DNA from: Tritrichomonas musculus
Taxonomy: Eukaryota; Parabasalia; Tritrichomonadida; Tritrichomonadidae
Direction of reading: 5' to 3'
DNA length: 64,000 bases
NCBI GenBank assembly: GCA_039105265.1
Contig: JAPFFF010000038.1
Location: forward strand, 186,001 to 250,000
How positions within the stretch are numbered: position 1 is the first letter of the stretch; every line of letters begins with the position of its first letter. This document shows, in pieces, positions 29,056 to 39,718 of this stretch. Position numbers and translations under genes: made by a program. The notes under the pieces are model-generated. The model saw nothing but the letters and a program-made list of their open reading frames with translations, was not told where the DNA came from and searched no databases.

Positions 29056-30070
29056 ATATTTTGCTTTTTTGCAAAAAAATTCATTTTCAAATTTTAAAAT
29101 CTTCATTATTTTTACATATCAAACAAAGAACAAAATTTTAAATCTCACAATAAATTATAGTATTAATAAATTACCTTTATTATTTTAAATATCTGGCATA
29201 TATTTTAAATTGAGTAAAAATATCAAGATATTAGAAAAAATATTTTTAACATTATTTTTTTCAAAAAAGCATGCTTAATACAATCTCCACAGGCAAGAAA
29301 TTTGTTTCTCTTAATCTGAGTCTTCAAAACTTTAAATTGGCTGAAAAAATGCAATTAAAAAAAATTCACCTCACATGAATACCTCTAAACTTGCGAAATT
29401 ATAATAAATATGAATATAATTAAAATATTTTATTTAATGACAGATAATAAATTTAAACTAATAATTATGATATATTTAATGCGCCAGAAAACAAGATATT
29501 ACTATAAAAAAAATGATGGCTTTTGAATTCAAATGCTGATCGTAATAGGCAAATTTTTAACCTGTGATAATTTTGTTAAAATTTCTCTATAAAAAGCATT
29601 TTATTAATCATTTATATCATAAAAATATCATATATTTGCTTTTTGGTTGGTATAAATTGGAATTTATTGCCTAAAAAATTTGGACTTAGCAATTGTAAAT
29701 AAAATTAGATATGTAATTTTTTGATGATTTAATGAAATGAAGCTCCAAAACATAAAATATCCTATTGAATATTGATAATCATCATTAGAAATTTATGTTT
29801 CTAAAAAATTAAGTGAAATAAGAAAATCATATTTCTGTTACGAAAAATGTAGCGCACCAAATTCAATGAAATTTATCCATAAGAAAATGCACATATAATA
29901 ACGATGATTTTATTAATATTTCAAAAATTTGTTATGAAATTGGAAAGAAAAGACGGATTTGAAATTGAGAGGAAATCATGTAAAGTTCTCAATTTTGATT
30001 ATAAAAACATAAATTTCTCATTTAAAACAATAATTATAATAAATTTAATAGATCAAAACTTTTATTATAC
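29056..30070. other. AT-rich intergenic DNA, no gene seen
   Basis: About 1 kb of A+T-rich DNA with no supported coding frame, RNA gene or tandem repeat. Confidence 0.55.
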
Positions 30071-30303
30071 TTGTTCTTAATAAAAATTCAAACAATCCCC
30101 CCATTAAACAATTCTTATTGTCCATTTAAAATCGCTTTTCGAAATAAAAACGTTACTGAATATAAAGCAATATCAATTAATTTTTGTGATACTGCTGAAA
30201 AAGTTGCAAACTTATTTTTAGGAATCATAGATTTTAAAGAAAAGCCTTCATTTATTAAAAAAAAATGTATTTATAGAGAATTTAAGAGTTCTCGCACTTT
30301 TTA
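30071..30303 (+). pseudogene. possible degraded coding fragment, convergent with the surface-protein relic
   Basis: An open frame of about 77 codons has no ATG near its start and ends at a TAA that overlaps the stop codon of the opposite-strand gene. Its residue composition (an NSYCPFKIAFRNK stretch, then a CDTAEKVANLFLG stretch) is less biased than most AT-rich chance frames here, so it may be the tail of a decayed gene. I do not recognise it. A chance frame is equally possible. Confidence 0.15.
30300..30303 (-). terminator. TAAA polyadenylation-like motif overlapping the stop codon
   Basis: The stop codon TAA is followed directly by A, giving TAAA, and then more A. In Trichomonas a TAAA that includes or follows the stop codon is described as a poly(A) signal. 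Seen here once; the assignment is inference. Confidence 0.3.
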
Positions 30304-31311
30304 AATTCCAATTGAATCCGATTCATCATCAATTTTGTTCATAATTGAATTTACCATAAAATTCTTCTTTCTCACCACAAAGACCACAGATAAGATAACG
30401 GCGGCAGGAACAACAACAGCGGCAACAACAATTGCGGCAATCACTCCAACTGAGAGTCCTTTGCTTCTTGCTTTGATTGGATTCCCAACTTCGGCAGCAG
30501 TTTCACTCACCGAAGGTTCCAGACTTGATGATTCAGTTGGACTGACTGTTTCTTCTTCTGAGCTTGGATACTCTGATTCAGTAATTGGAAATTCTGTTGG
30601 AATTTCATCGCTTGGTGATTCTGTTTGGCTCATTGTTTCTTCTTCTGAACTTGATTCATATTCTTCTCCAATGCTAAGTTTCACATTATCTTTATCGACT
30701 GTAACAAATTTATTGACAGCTTCCTTGTTTTCTTCGGTCACATTTAGAACAAGTCGTACTGAAATCGTCTTGTTTTGTGATGATTCGATCTTCAATTTTT
30801 GTTTCTCAATATCAACTGTATCGCTGATGTTTATTGTCACACTCTCACTGGTAGCTTCAAGTCTCAATTCTGGTGAACTTTCGTTGGTTGAAATGTTTCC
30901 TTCTTGCTTGATATAAAATGTGTCATTCACATCAATGACGATCGAATCAAAATCTGAACTATCAAACAAGGCTTCTCCAACGGTTCCACTCAATTCAGAT
31001 TCAGATTCGCCAATTGTCAATCTTTCTGATGCCACAACACGAAGACGATTCCTTTCTTCTAATAAACGTGAATTTGTATGAATAATTTGAACTTTTTGGC
31101 CCCTCAAAAAGTTGATTGGTGCAACAACATCACGTGTGAATGAGTCCAAAAACACAATGATTTTCGATTCATTATCGAAATCATTACGAAATGAGTCAGA
31201 TATGCCTAATGCTTTGTAGTCTTTTTCTGTGTTGTATGAACAGACATTATTTCCTGCAATTGTACCGCAGATGATGTAGACGCCTTTGATGACTTTGATT
31301 GATGTTGAATT
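30301..31311 (-). pseudogene. 5'-truncated single-pass surface membrane protein
   Basis: The minus frame is open from just after an in-frame TGA (31314-31312) to the TAA at 30303-30301, about 336 codons, but contains no ATG near its start; a GTG at 31155 is not a plausible eukaryotic start. Translation shows coherent protein all along: a VIKGVYIICGTIAGNNVCS stretch, then a strand-rich ectodomain. A Ser/Glu/Pro/Thr stalk follows, containing SSEEETMSQTESPSDE, then a membrane helix beginning GLSVGVIAAIVVAAVVV, a basic RKK stop-transfer and a short tail ending DESDSIGI. The helix start and tail closely resemble those of the intact gene at 32125-38802, so both belong to the same surface-protein class. 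It probably lost its signal peptide and N-terminus by rearrangement near 31314. An undetected intron or a sequencing frameshift is the alternative. The function is likely adhesion or surface coat, by inference. Confidence 0.65.
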
Positions 31312-31378
31312 TCAAAGATTAATTGGTCAAATATTTTTTTTTTATTTATTTCCTATTTTTTATAATTCCATTCAATTT

Positions 31379-31427
31379 GATCTCTTCCCGACGGGAATTT
31401 CCCCTCTCAATTTTTCGGGAAGAGATC
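31379..31427. repeat. perfect 13-bp inverted repeat, 23-base loop
   Basis: GATCTCTTCCCGA at 31379-31391 pairs perfectly with TCGGGAAGAGATC at 31415-31427. It lies about 65 bp upstream of the point where the truncated surface gene loses its frame. It could be a transcription-terminating hairpin, a small foldback insertion or a relic of the break. No wider element boundary is visible. Confidence 0.6.
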
Positions 31428-31754
31428 ATAACTTATGATATATTTTGATTTGTTTCAAATCAATATATTTGGACAAATTTAACTGCTTGATGATATTATA
31501 TACTTGATAACTATCGATTTCTGAAAAAAATTCATATGCAAAAATTTTTAAGGCACATATTCAGTAGGTCAATAAGTTGAGATATTGAAACTTTATTTTT
31601 GAAGAAAATCAACCCCGGTACTGAATAAGCAAAAGAGACTTTTTGTAAGGACATTCAAATAATTGAATGAGAATAAATTTACCTTTCTATTTTTTTATCT
31701 GAGAAAATATAATAAAATAAAAAGATTTTTAAATCTTTTTATGGTACATAATTT

Positions 31755-31920
31755 TTACCGATTCTTCCCGCCAGCCACGGGGTCTCGGCTTCGCTCGACG
31801 CCCGCTAGGCGGTATGTAGCCTCGGAAGGTAGGATTTTGTTCTTCTGCTATGCAGACGAAGTGCCCAAACTGCATTCGTTATGTACACGAAAAAGTGTAG
31901 CGTTACACCTATAAACCCGA
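31755..31920. other. GC-rich island in AT-rich intergenic DNA
   Basis: About 165 bp are far richer in G+C than the surroundings and contain short complementary segments such as GCCCGCTAGGC. No credible coding frame passes through it. It may be a structured non-coding RNA gene or a horizontally acquired scrap. I could not fold it into a tRNA, 5S or known snRNA shape by eye. Confidence 0.3.
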
Positions 31921-32124
31921 TAGTATTGGCTGAGAATGACGATAGTATTGAAATAAAAAAACAAAATTATTTTTCTTATTTAAAAAGAGGATCCTCTTTC
32001 TAAAACATAAAAAATTTGAAAAAGTGAATTTAAAAAATCATTTAATAAAAATCAGTTAAATATCTTTTATTTTTTTTGCTAAAAAAATAAAAGATATCTT
32101 GCATTACATTTAAAAATAGTCAAA

Positions 32125-35100
32125 TTAGATTGCGATTGATGAATCACCTTGTGTTGAAGTAGTTGATTGATTCTTCTTCTTAATAACAAGGAAGTAAACA
32201 AGAAGTGCAATGATTGCAGCAACAACAACAACGCAAGCAATAACAATACCAGCGATTGCACCAGCAGACAAACCTTTATCCTTTGGTGGTTTTCCTGTAT
32301 TAGTTTTATAAGCATAAACTGAATTATCACCATTATTATTCTTATCTTTTTTAACGCATTCTCCTTTACCTCCTTCAACTTTTTCAGCCCACAATTCGCA
32401 CATAGTATCATTAAATTCTGAAGGAGGGAAATGAATCAATATAATTTTATCATCAATATCATCAAGATATCTGTTTTCAATCATTTCTAATACTTCAATA
32501 GATCTTGGTGATTGCTCAATTTTTCTGTTATTGAAATCGAAATAATTGTTGCTTACTGGTTGTGAATGATTATCTTTGAATATCTTGAATAAAGCTGAAG
32601 CAAAATTGACTCCTTCATTAATCTTTAGTTTTGAATATGGAGCCATGTTCAATTCATCTTTGATTTCAACATTTGTTAATTCTGGTGTTGAACCTTTTTG
32701 AACATAAATTTTACTTGCTGCAACTGTAGCCTTAGTATTTCCATCATTTTTGACATTAATTTTGCTACCAGAGCCAAAGAAGTTAATAACTGATAAAACA
32801 ACATTAGTCAAAGGCTCCAAAGTTAACACTTTTTGAGAGGAAACAGAAACATTACCAAGATTAACAGATTCGCTATTTTCTGTTGATCCAATTTTCAAAT
32901 CTGAATCTCCTTCTTTAACATTGATTGAAATCTTTTGAGAATTTTCAGGAAGATTTAGAGGGAAATTACTTTTAGAAGTGTCAAGTTGGATTTGCTGATC
33001 TGAAACTATTGAAATATTAAGTGGCTCGTTGTTTCTATCATTGATTGCTAATTGTACATTTTCTAAATCATTATTATTGACTTCAATGTTTGTAATGGTT
33101 TGTGACACTTGAGTTTCATAGAGTTTATATTGATCAAAGTTGCTTGCTTCTTCCAACTTATCAGTGTTAACAATTAAAGTATTAGACTTTTCTTCTTCAC
33201 CAACTGTTATATAACCATCTGGAATTTCTTTGACATCATCATAATCAAAATCATTAATAATGTCATCAATAGGTAGTTTATAATCTGAGCATTTACCATC
33301 AACTCTCAAAGAATATGGTTCTGCACATTGACATATACCATTGACAGGGTTCTGTTCAAAATGAAGAGATGTATCGCAGTATGAGCATTGATCATGAACA
33401 TTTTCACTGCAAATAACGCATCCTGGAATTGAAATATTTTGGAAGCACAAATTATCAGCTGGAGGGGCGCATACTCCATTAGAATTAACAACATATCCGT
33501 TTACAGAGCATTCGCATTTATCTATATTTAATTTGAATCCTTTAGATGAATCACATGTTTGGCATTTGTTTTCATTACCAGTTGTACATTTAATACAGCC
33601 AATCATTTCTGTTTCTTTACAACCAGATTCGGTTGGAGGAACACATGAACCTCCATTGACAATATATCCATCAGTCTGGCATTCGCATTGATGACTGGCT
33701 TTATTTAATACAAATCCTTTGGTAGCATCACATTCAGTGCATTGAGATGGACGTCGGCTATGGCATAAAGTGCACCCATCCACTGGTTTTGATGATTCCC
33801 ATTGGCATTGGACGAATATTTCAACGCAAATACCGTTAGAAACATTAAAGTCTGAGTTAATGCATTCACATTTATTATTTTTTTCATTTGGTTCTTCTTT
33901 AAATCCTTTCTTTGAATCACATTCAGCACATACTGTGTTATCAAAAAGATAGCATCTAGAACATCCAAGATCAATTGCGGATTGAGCACATCTTGTTGTT
34001 TCAGGTGTGCAGACTCCATCTTCAATTGTAAATGAATCGTTTATGCATTGACATAAGCCTTTGTTATTAACAGTTTCATTAAATAATAAATCTGAATCAC
34101 ATGAAAGACATTGTGAAGGATTTTGTGGACTGCAGATTTTACATCCAGGTGGAGCATTTGATCCACATTGTCCAGATGAAGGTGTTTCTGATGTCGGAAT
34201 TTCAATTATTTCTGAATCAGAAGGATCTGTATCTTCGACGCATCCTTGTGTGGCATCTGGTTTGAATCCTGTATCGCATGCATCACATTTTAATGGTGTT
34301 CCGCTGCATTCTGTGCATTTTGCATGAAGTGTTGTGCAATCTGGTGTTGGATCTGTGTCGTCGACGCATCCTTGTGTGGCATCTGGTTTGAATCCTGTAT
34401 CGCATGCATCACATTTTAATGGTGTTCCACTGCATTCTGTGCATTTTGCATGAAGTGTTGTGCAATCTGGTGTTGGATCTGTGTCGTCGACGCATCCTTG
34501 TGTGGCATCTGGTTTGAATCCTGTATCGCATGCATCACATTTTAATGGTGTTCCACTGCATTCTGTGCATTTTGCATGAAGTGTTGTGCAATCTGGTGTT
34601 GGATCTGTGTCGTCGACGCATCCTTGTGTGGCATCTGGTTTGAATCCTGTATCGCATGCATCACATTTTAATGGTGTTCCACTGCATTCTGTGCATTTTG
34701 CATGAAGTGTTGTGCAATCTGGTGTTGGATCTGTGTCGTCGACGCATCCTTGTGTGGCATCTGGTTTGAATCCTGTATCGCATGCATCACATTTTAATGG
34801 TGTTCCGCTGCATTCTGTGCATTTTGCATGAAGTGTTGTGCAATCTGGTGTTGGATCTGTGTCGTCGACGCATCCTTGTGTGGCATCTGGTTTGAATCCT
34901 GTATCGCATGCATCACATTTTAATGGTGTTCCGCTGCATTCTGTGCATTTTGCATGAAGTGTTGTGCAATCTGGTGTTGGATCTGTGTCGTCGACGCATC
35001 CTTGTGTGGCATCTGGTTTGAATCCTGTATCGCATGCATCACATTTTAATGGTGTTCCGCTGCATTCTGTGCATTTTGCATGAAGTGTTGTGCAATCTGG

Positions 35101-38100
35101 TGTTGGATCTGTGTCGTCGACGCATCCTTGTGTGGCATCTGGTTTGAATCCTGTATCGCATGCATCACATTTTAATGGTGTTCCACTGCATTCTGTGCAT
35201 TTTGCATGAAGTGTTGTGCAATCTGGTGTTGGATCTGTGTCGTCGACGCATCCTTGTGTGGCATCTGGTTTGAATCCTGTATCGCATGCATCACATTTTA
35301 ATGGTGTTCCGCTGCATTCTGTGCATTTTGCATGAAGTGTTGTGCAATCTGGTGTTGGATCTGTGTCGTCGACGCATCCTTGTGTGGCATCTGGTTTGAA
35401 TCCTGTATCGCATGCATCACATTTTAATGGTGTTCCGCTGCATTCTGTGCATTTTGCATGAAGTGTTGTACAATCTGGTGTTGGATCTGTGTCGTCGACG
35501 CATCCTTGTGTGGCATCTGGTTTGAATCCTGTATCGCATGCATCACATTTTAATGGTGTTCCGCTGCATTCTGTGCATTTTGCATGAAGTGTTGTGCAAT
35601 CTGGTGTTGGATCTGTGTCGTCGACGCATCCTTGTGTGGCATCTGGTTTGAATCCTGTATCGCATGCATCACATTTTAATGGTGTTCCACTGCATTCTGT
35701 GCATTTTGCATGAAGTGTTGTGCAATCTGGTGTTGGATCTGTGTCGTCGACGCATCCTTGTGTGGCATCTGGTTTGAATCCTGTATCGCATGCATCACAT
35801 TTTAATGGTGTTCCACTGCATTCTGTGCATTTTGCATGAAGTGTTGTGCAATCTGGTGTTGGATCTGTGTCGTCGACGCATCCTTGTGTGGCATCTGGTT
35901 TGAATCCTGTATCGCATGCATCACATTTTAATGGTGTTCCGCTGCATTCTGTGCATTTTGCATGAAGTGTTGTGCAATCTGGTGTTGGATCTGTGTCGTC
36001 GACGCATCCTTGTGTGGCATCTGGTTTGAATCCTGTATCGCATGCATCACATTTTAATGGTGTTCCACTGCATTCTGTGCATTTTGCATGAAGTGTTGTG
36101 CAATCTGGTGTTGGATCTGTGTCGTCGACGCATCCTTGTGTGGCATCTGGTTTGAATCCTGTATCGCATGCATCACATTTTAATGGTGTTCCACTGCATT
36201 CTGTGCATTTTGCATGAAGTGTTGTGCAATCTGGTGTTGGATCTGTGTCGTCGACGCATCCTTGTGTGGCATCTGGTTTGAATCCTGTATCGCATGCATC
36301 ACATTTTAATGGTGTTCCGCTGCATTCTGTGCATTTTGCATGAAGTGTTGTGCAATCTGGTGTTGGATCTGTGTCGTCGACGCATCCTTGTGTGGCATCT
36401 GGTTTGAATCCTGTATCGCATGCATCACATTTTAATGGTGTTCCGCTGCATTCTGTGCATTTTGCATGAAGTGTTGTGCAATCTGGTGTTGGATCTGTGT
36501 CGTCGACGCATCCTTGTGTGGCATCTGGTTTGAATCCTGTATCGCATGCATCACATTTTAATGGTGTTCCGCTGCATTCTGTGCATTTTGCATGAAGTGT
36601 TGTGCAATCTGGTGTTGGATCTGTGTCGTCGACGCATCCTTGTGTGGCATCTGGTTTGAATCCTGTATCGCATGCATCACATTTTAATGGTGTTCCACTG
36701 CATTCTGTGCATTTTGCATGAAGTGTTGTGCAATCTGGTGTTGGATCTGTGTCGTCGACGCATCCTTGTGTGGCATCTGGTTTGAATCCTGTATCGCATG
36801 CATCACATTTTAATGGTGTTCCACTGCATTCTGTGCATTTTGCATGAAGTGTTGTGCAATCTGGTGTTGGATCTGTGTCGTCGACGCATCCTTGTGTGGC
36901 ATCTGGTTTGAATCCTGTATCGCATGCATCACATTTTAATGGTGTTCCGCTGCATTCTGTGCATTTTGCATGAAGTGTTGTGCAATCTGGTGTTGGATCT
37001 GTGTCGTCGACGCATCCTTGTGTGGCATCTGGTTTGAATCCTGTATCGCATGCATCACATTTTAATGGTGTTCCGCTGCATTCTGTGCATTTTGCATGAA
37101 GTGTTGTGCAATCTGGTGTTGGATCTGTGTCGTCGACGCATCCTTGTGTGGCATCTGGTTTGAATCCTGTATCGCATGCATCACATTTTAATGGTGTTCC
37201 ACTGCATTCTGTGCATTTTGCATGAAGTGTTGTGCAATCTGGTGTTGGATCTGTGTCGTCGACGCATCCTTGTGTGGCATCTGGTTTGAATCCTGTATCG
37301 CATGCATCACATTTTAATGGTGTTCCGCTGCATTCTGTGCATTTTGCATGAAGTGTTGTGCAATCTGGTGTTGGATCTGTGTCGTCGACGCATCCTTGTG
37401 TGGCATCTGGTTTGAATCCTGTATCGCATGCATCACATTTTAATGGTGTTCCGCTGCATTCTGTGCATTTTGCATGAAGTGTTGTGCAATCTGGTGTTGG
37501 ATCTGTGTCGTCGACGCATCCTTGTGTGGCATCTGGTTTGAATCCTGTATCGCATGCATCACATTTTAATGGTGTTCCACTGCATTCTGTGCATTTTGCA
37601 TGAAGTGTTGTGCAATCTGGTGTTGGATCTGTGTCGTCGACGCATCCTTGTGTGGCATCTGGTTTGAATCCTGTATCGCATGCATCACATTTTAATGGTG
37701 TTCCACTGCATTCTGTGCATTTTGCATGAAGTGTTGTGCAATCTGGTGTTGGATCTGTGTCGTCGACGCATCCTTGTGTGGCATCTGGTTTGAATCCTGT
37801 ATCGCATGCATCACATTTTAATGGTGTTCCGCTGCATTCTGTGCATTTTGCATGAAGTGTTGTGCAATCTGGTGTTGGATCTGTGTCGTCGACGCATCCT
37901 TGTGTGGCATCTGGTTTGAATCCTGTATCGCATGCATCACATTTTAATGGTGTTCCACTGCATTCTGTGCATTTTGCATGAAGTGTTGTGCAATCTGGTG
38001 TTGGATCTGTGTCGTCGACGCATCCTTGTGTGGCATCTGGTTTGAATCCTGTATCGCATGCATCACATTTTAATGGTGTTCCACTGCATTCTGTGCATTT

Positions 38101-38802
38101 TGCATGAAGTGTTGTGCAATCTGGTGTTGGATCTGTGTCGTCGACGCATCCTTGTGTGGCATCTGGTTTGAATCCTGTATCGCATGCATCACATTTTAAT
38201 GGTGTTCCACTGCATTCTGTGCATTTTGCATGAAGTGTTGTGCAATCTGGTGTTGGATCTGTGTCGTCGACGCATCCTTGTGTGGCATCTGGTTTGAATC
38301 CTGTATCGCATGCATCACATTTTAATGGTGTTCCACTGCATTCTGTGCATTTTGCATGAAGTGTTGTGCAATCTGGTGTTGGATCTGTGTCGTCGACGCA
38401 TCCTTGTGTGGCATCTGGTTTGAATCCTGTATCGCATGCATCACATTTTAATGGTGTTCCACTGCATTCTGTGCATTTTGCATGAAGTGTTGTGCAATCT
38501 GGTGTTGGATCTGTGTCGTCGACGCATCCTTGTGTGGCATCTGGTTTGAATCCTGTATCGCATGCATCACATTTTAATGGTGTTCCACTGCATTCTGTGC
38601 ATTTTGCATGAAGTGTTGTGCAATCTGGTGTTGGATCTGTGTCGTCGACGCATCCTTGTGTGGCATCTGGTTTGAATCCTGTATCGCATGCATCACATTT
38701 TAATGGTGTTCCACTGCATTCTGTGCATTTTGCATGAAGTGTTGTGCAATCATCCGTCTCAGTCGCTACTATCAATTTAAAAAATATCAAAAATATAATC
38801 AT
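32125..38802 (-). CDS. giant cysteine-rich repeat surface protein with C-terminal transmembrane anchor
   Basis: I place the start at the ATG at 38802; an upstream in-frame TTG at 38841 only extends the open frame. The product is about 2,225 residues. Residues 1-15 (MIIFLIFFKLIV) form a signal peptide. Residues 18-1529 are 36 near-identical 42-residue units with cysteine spacing C-x6-C-x2-C-x6-C-x2-C-x11-C. About 1550-1870 hold five diverged Cys modules with GC-x2-C, QC-x2-C and C-x-C motifs, resembling furin/EGF or Giardia-VSP CxxC folds. About 1870-2170 are Cys-free, Asn/Asp/Ser-rich and probably beta-rich. A membrane helix (GAIAGIVIACVVVVAAIIALL) follows, then KKK and a ~17-residue tail ending GDSSIAI. 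Expected topology is type I at the cell surface, for adhesion or as a coat protein, by inference. No intron is seen. A TAAA lies about 12 bases after the stop. Confidence 0.9.
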   Translation of the reverse strand: MIIFLIFFKLIVATETDDCTTLHAKCTECSGTPLKCDACDTGFKPDATQGCVDDTDPTPDCTTLHAKCTECSGTPLKCDACDTGFKPDATQGCVDDTDPTPDCTTLHAKCTECSGTPLKCDACDTGFKPDATQGCVDDTDPTPDCTTLHAKCTECSGTPLKCDACDTGFKPDATQGCVDDTDPTPDCTTLHAKCTECSGTPLKCDACDTGFKPDATQGCVDDTDPTPDCTTLHAKCTECSGTPLKCDACDTGFKPDATQGCVDDTDPTPDCTTLHAKCTECSGTPLKCDACDTGFKPDATQGCVDDTDPTPDCTTLHAKCTECSGTPLKCDACDTGFKPDATQGCVDDTDPTPDCTTLHAKCTECSGTPLKCDACDTGFKPDATQGCVDDTDPTPDCTTLHAKCTECSGTPLKCDACDTGFKPDATQGCVDDTDPTPDCTTLHAKCTECSGTPLKCDACDTGFKPDATQGCVDDTDPTPDCTTLHAKCTECSGTPLKCDACDTGFKPDATQGCVDDTDPTPDCTTLHAKCTECSGTPLKCDACDTGFKPDATQGCVDDTDPTPDCTTLHAKCTECSGTPLKCDACDTGFKPDATQGCVDDTDPTPDCTTLHAKCTECSGTPLKCDACDTGFKPDATQGCVDDTDPTPDCTTLHAKCTECSGTPLKCDACDTGFKPDATQGCVDDTDPTPDCTTLHAKCTECSGTPLKCDACDTGFKPDATQGCVDDTDPTPDCTTLHAKCTECSGTPLKCDACDTGFKPDATQGCVDDTDPTPDCTTLHAKCTECSGTPLKCDACDTGFKPDATQGCVDDTDPTPDCTTLHAKCTECSGTPLKCDACDTGFKPDATQGCVDDTDPTPDCTTLHAKCTECSGTPLKCDACDTGFKPDATQGCVDDTDPTPDCTTLHAKCTECSGTPLKCDACDTGFKPDATQGCVDDTDPTPDCTTLHAKCTECSGTPLKCDACDTGFKPDATQGCVDDTDPTPDCTTLHAKCTECSGTPLKCDACDTGFKPDATQGCVDDTDPTPDCTTLHAKCTECSGTPLKCDACDTGFKPDATQGCVDDTDPTPDCTTLHAKCTECSGTPLKCDACDTGFKPDATQGCVDDTDPTPDCTTLHAKCTECSGTPLKCDACDTGFKPDATQGCVDDTDPTPDCTTLHAKCTECSGTPLKCDACDTGFKPDATQGCVDDTDPTPDCTTLHAKCTECSGTPLKCDACDTGFKPDATQGCVDDTDPTPDCTTLHAKCTECSGTPLKCDACDTGFKPDATQGCVDDTDPTPDCTTLHAKCTECSGTPLKCDACDTGFKPDATQGCVDDTDPTPDCTTLHAKCTECSGTPLKCDACDTGFKPDATQGCVDDTDPTPDCTTLHAKCTECSGTPLKCDACDTGFKPDATQGCVDDTDPTPDCTTLHAKCTECSGTPLKCDACDTGFKPDATQGCVDDTDPTPDCTTLHAKCTECSGTPLKCDACDTGFKPDATQGCVDDTDPTPDCTTLHAKCTECSGTPLKCDACDTGFKPDATQGCVEDTDPSDSEIIEIPTSETPSSGQCGSNAPPGCKICSPQNPSQCLSCDSDLLFNETVNNKGLCQCINDSFTIEDGVCTPETTRCAQSAIDLGCSRCYLFDNTVCAECDSKKGFKEEPNEKNNKCECINSDFNVSNGICVEIFVQCQWESSKPVDGCTLCHSRRPSQCTECDATKGFVLNKASHQCECQTDGYIVNGGSCVPPTESGCKETEMIGCIKCTTGNENKCQTCDSSKGFKLNIDKCECSVNGYVVNSNGVCAPPADNLCFQNISIPGCVICSENVHDQCSYCDTSLHFEQNPVNGICQCAEPYSLRVDGKCSDYKLPIDDIINDFDYDDVKEIPDGYITVGEEEKSNTLIVNTDKLEEASNFDQYKLYETQVSQTITNIEVNNNDLENVQLAINDRNNEPLNISIVSDQQIQLDTSKSNFPLNLPENSQKISINVKEGDSDLKIGSTENSESVNLGNVSVSSQKVLTLEPLTNVVLSVINFFGSGSKINVKNDGNTKATVAASKIYVQKGSTPELTNVEIKDELNMAPYSKLKINEGVNFASALFKIFKDNHSQPVSNNYFDFNNRKIEQSPRSIEVLEMIENRYLDDIDDKIILIHFPPSEFNDTMCELWAEKVEGGKGECVKKDKNNNGDNSVYAYKTNTGKPPKDKGLSAGAIAGIVIACVVVVAAIIALLVYFLVIKKKNQSTTSTQGDSSIAI
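34216..38751 (-). repeat. 36 x 126-bp intragenic tandem repeat
   Basis: 36 units of exactly 126 bp encode the 42-residue Cys module. Units differ almost only at one synonymous serine codon (AGC in 16 units, AGT in 20). One unit has an extra silent change near 35470. The unit nearest the diverged modules has one replacement, Asp to Glu, near 34237. Such uniformity implies recent expansion or ongoing gene conversion. Confidence 0.95.
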
Positions 38803-38830
38803 GATATACACTATTTCTAAAATAAATAAA

Positions 38831-38835
38831 AGTGA
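38831..38835 (-). promoter_or_regulatory. candidate trichomonad initiator (Inr)
   Basis: The minus strand reads TCACT, matching the Trichomonas Inr consensus TCAYW. The candidate +1 adenine is about 31 bases before the ATG at 38802. A second match (TCATT) lies about 25 bases further upstream. The motif is short and common in AT-rich DNA, so this is only suggestive. Confidence 0.25.
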
Positions 38836-39009
38836 AATCAAAGTATTTACAAAATAAATGAATAATAAATAAAATTGTTTTAAAAAAAAATCTTACATAA
38901 AATATACTTGTTTCCAAACAATATATATTTAGAAATCAAAAATTAATTATAAGAGCCATAAGATATTTTAAAAATCCCATTCTTGAGATTCACTTTATTT
39001 TATCTATTT

Positions 39010-39650
39010 CATTACTGGTATTTTTTTAATTATTAATATTTATTTTATTTTTAATTTTTATTTAATTAATTATTAATATTTATTTAATAATTAATTAATA
39101 TTTATTTATTAATTAATTAATATTTATCTAATAATTAATTAATATTTATTTAATAATTAATTAATATTTATTTAATAATTAATTTAATATTTATTTAATA
39201 ATTAATTTAATATTTATTTAATAATTAATTAATATTTATTTAATAATTAATTTAATATTTATTTAATAATTAATTAATATTTATTTATTAATTAATTAAT
39301 ATTTATCTAATAATTAATTAATATTTATTTAATAATTAATTAATATTTATTTAATAATTAATTTAATATTTATTTAATAATTAATTAATATTTATTTATT
39401 AATTAATTAATATTTATCTAATAATTAATTAATATTTATTTAATAATTAATTAATATTTATTTAATAATTAATTAATATTTATTTAATAATTAATTAATA
39501 TTTATTTAATAATTAATTAATATTTATTTAATAATTAATTAATATTTATTTAATAATTAATTAATATTTATTTAATAATTAATTAATATTTATTTAATAA
39601 TTATTAATATTTATTTAATAATTATTAATAATTATTTAATTATTATTTAT
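39010..39650. repeat. AT-only tandem array, 22-23-bp units (TTAATATTTATTTAATAA core)
   Basis: Imperfect head-to-tail units built from TTAATATTTATTTAATAA with small length changes, about 25 copies, entirely A and T. This is the first of four adjoining AT-only arrays upstream of the giant surface-protein gene. Confidence 0.85.
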
Positions 39651-39718
39651 TTAAAAATTATTAATGTTTATTTTAGTATTAATATTTATTTATTTATTAA
39701 TATTTATTTAATAATATT

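Noticed and set aside
28923-29141. 72-codon plus frame
   Set aside because: Crosses the right end of an inverted-repeat element; AT-driven composition.
30335-30916. 193-codon plus frame opposite the truncated surface gene
   Set aside because: Antisense shadow of a better-supported minus frame. Its Ser/Thr/Val composition follows from the opposite strand.
31663-31914. 83-codon plus frame through the GC-rich island
   Set aside because: TTG start, abrupt composition change and no recognisable protein features.
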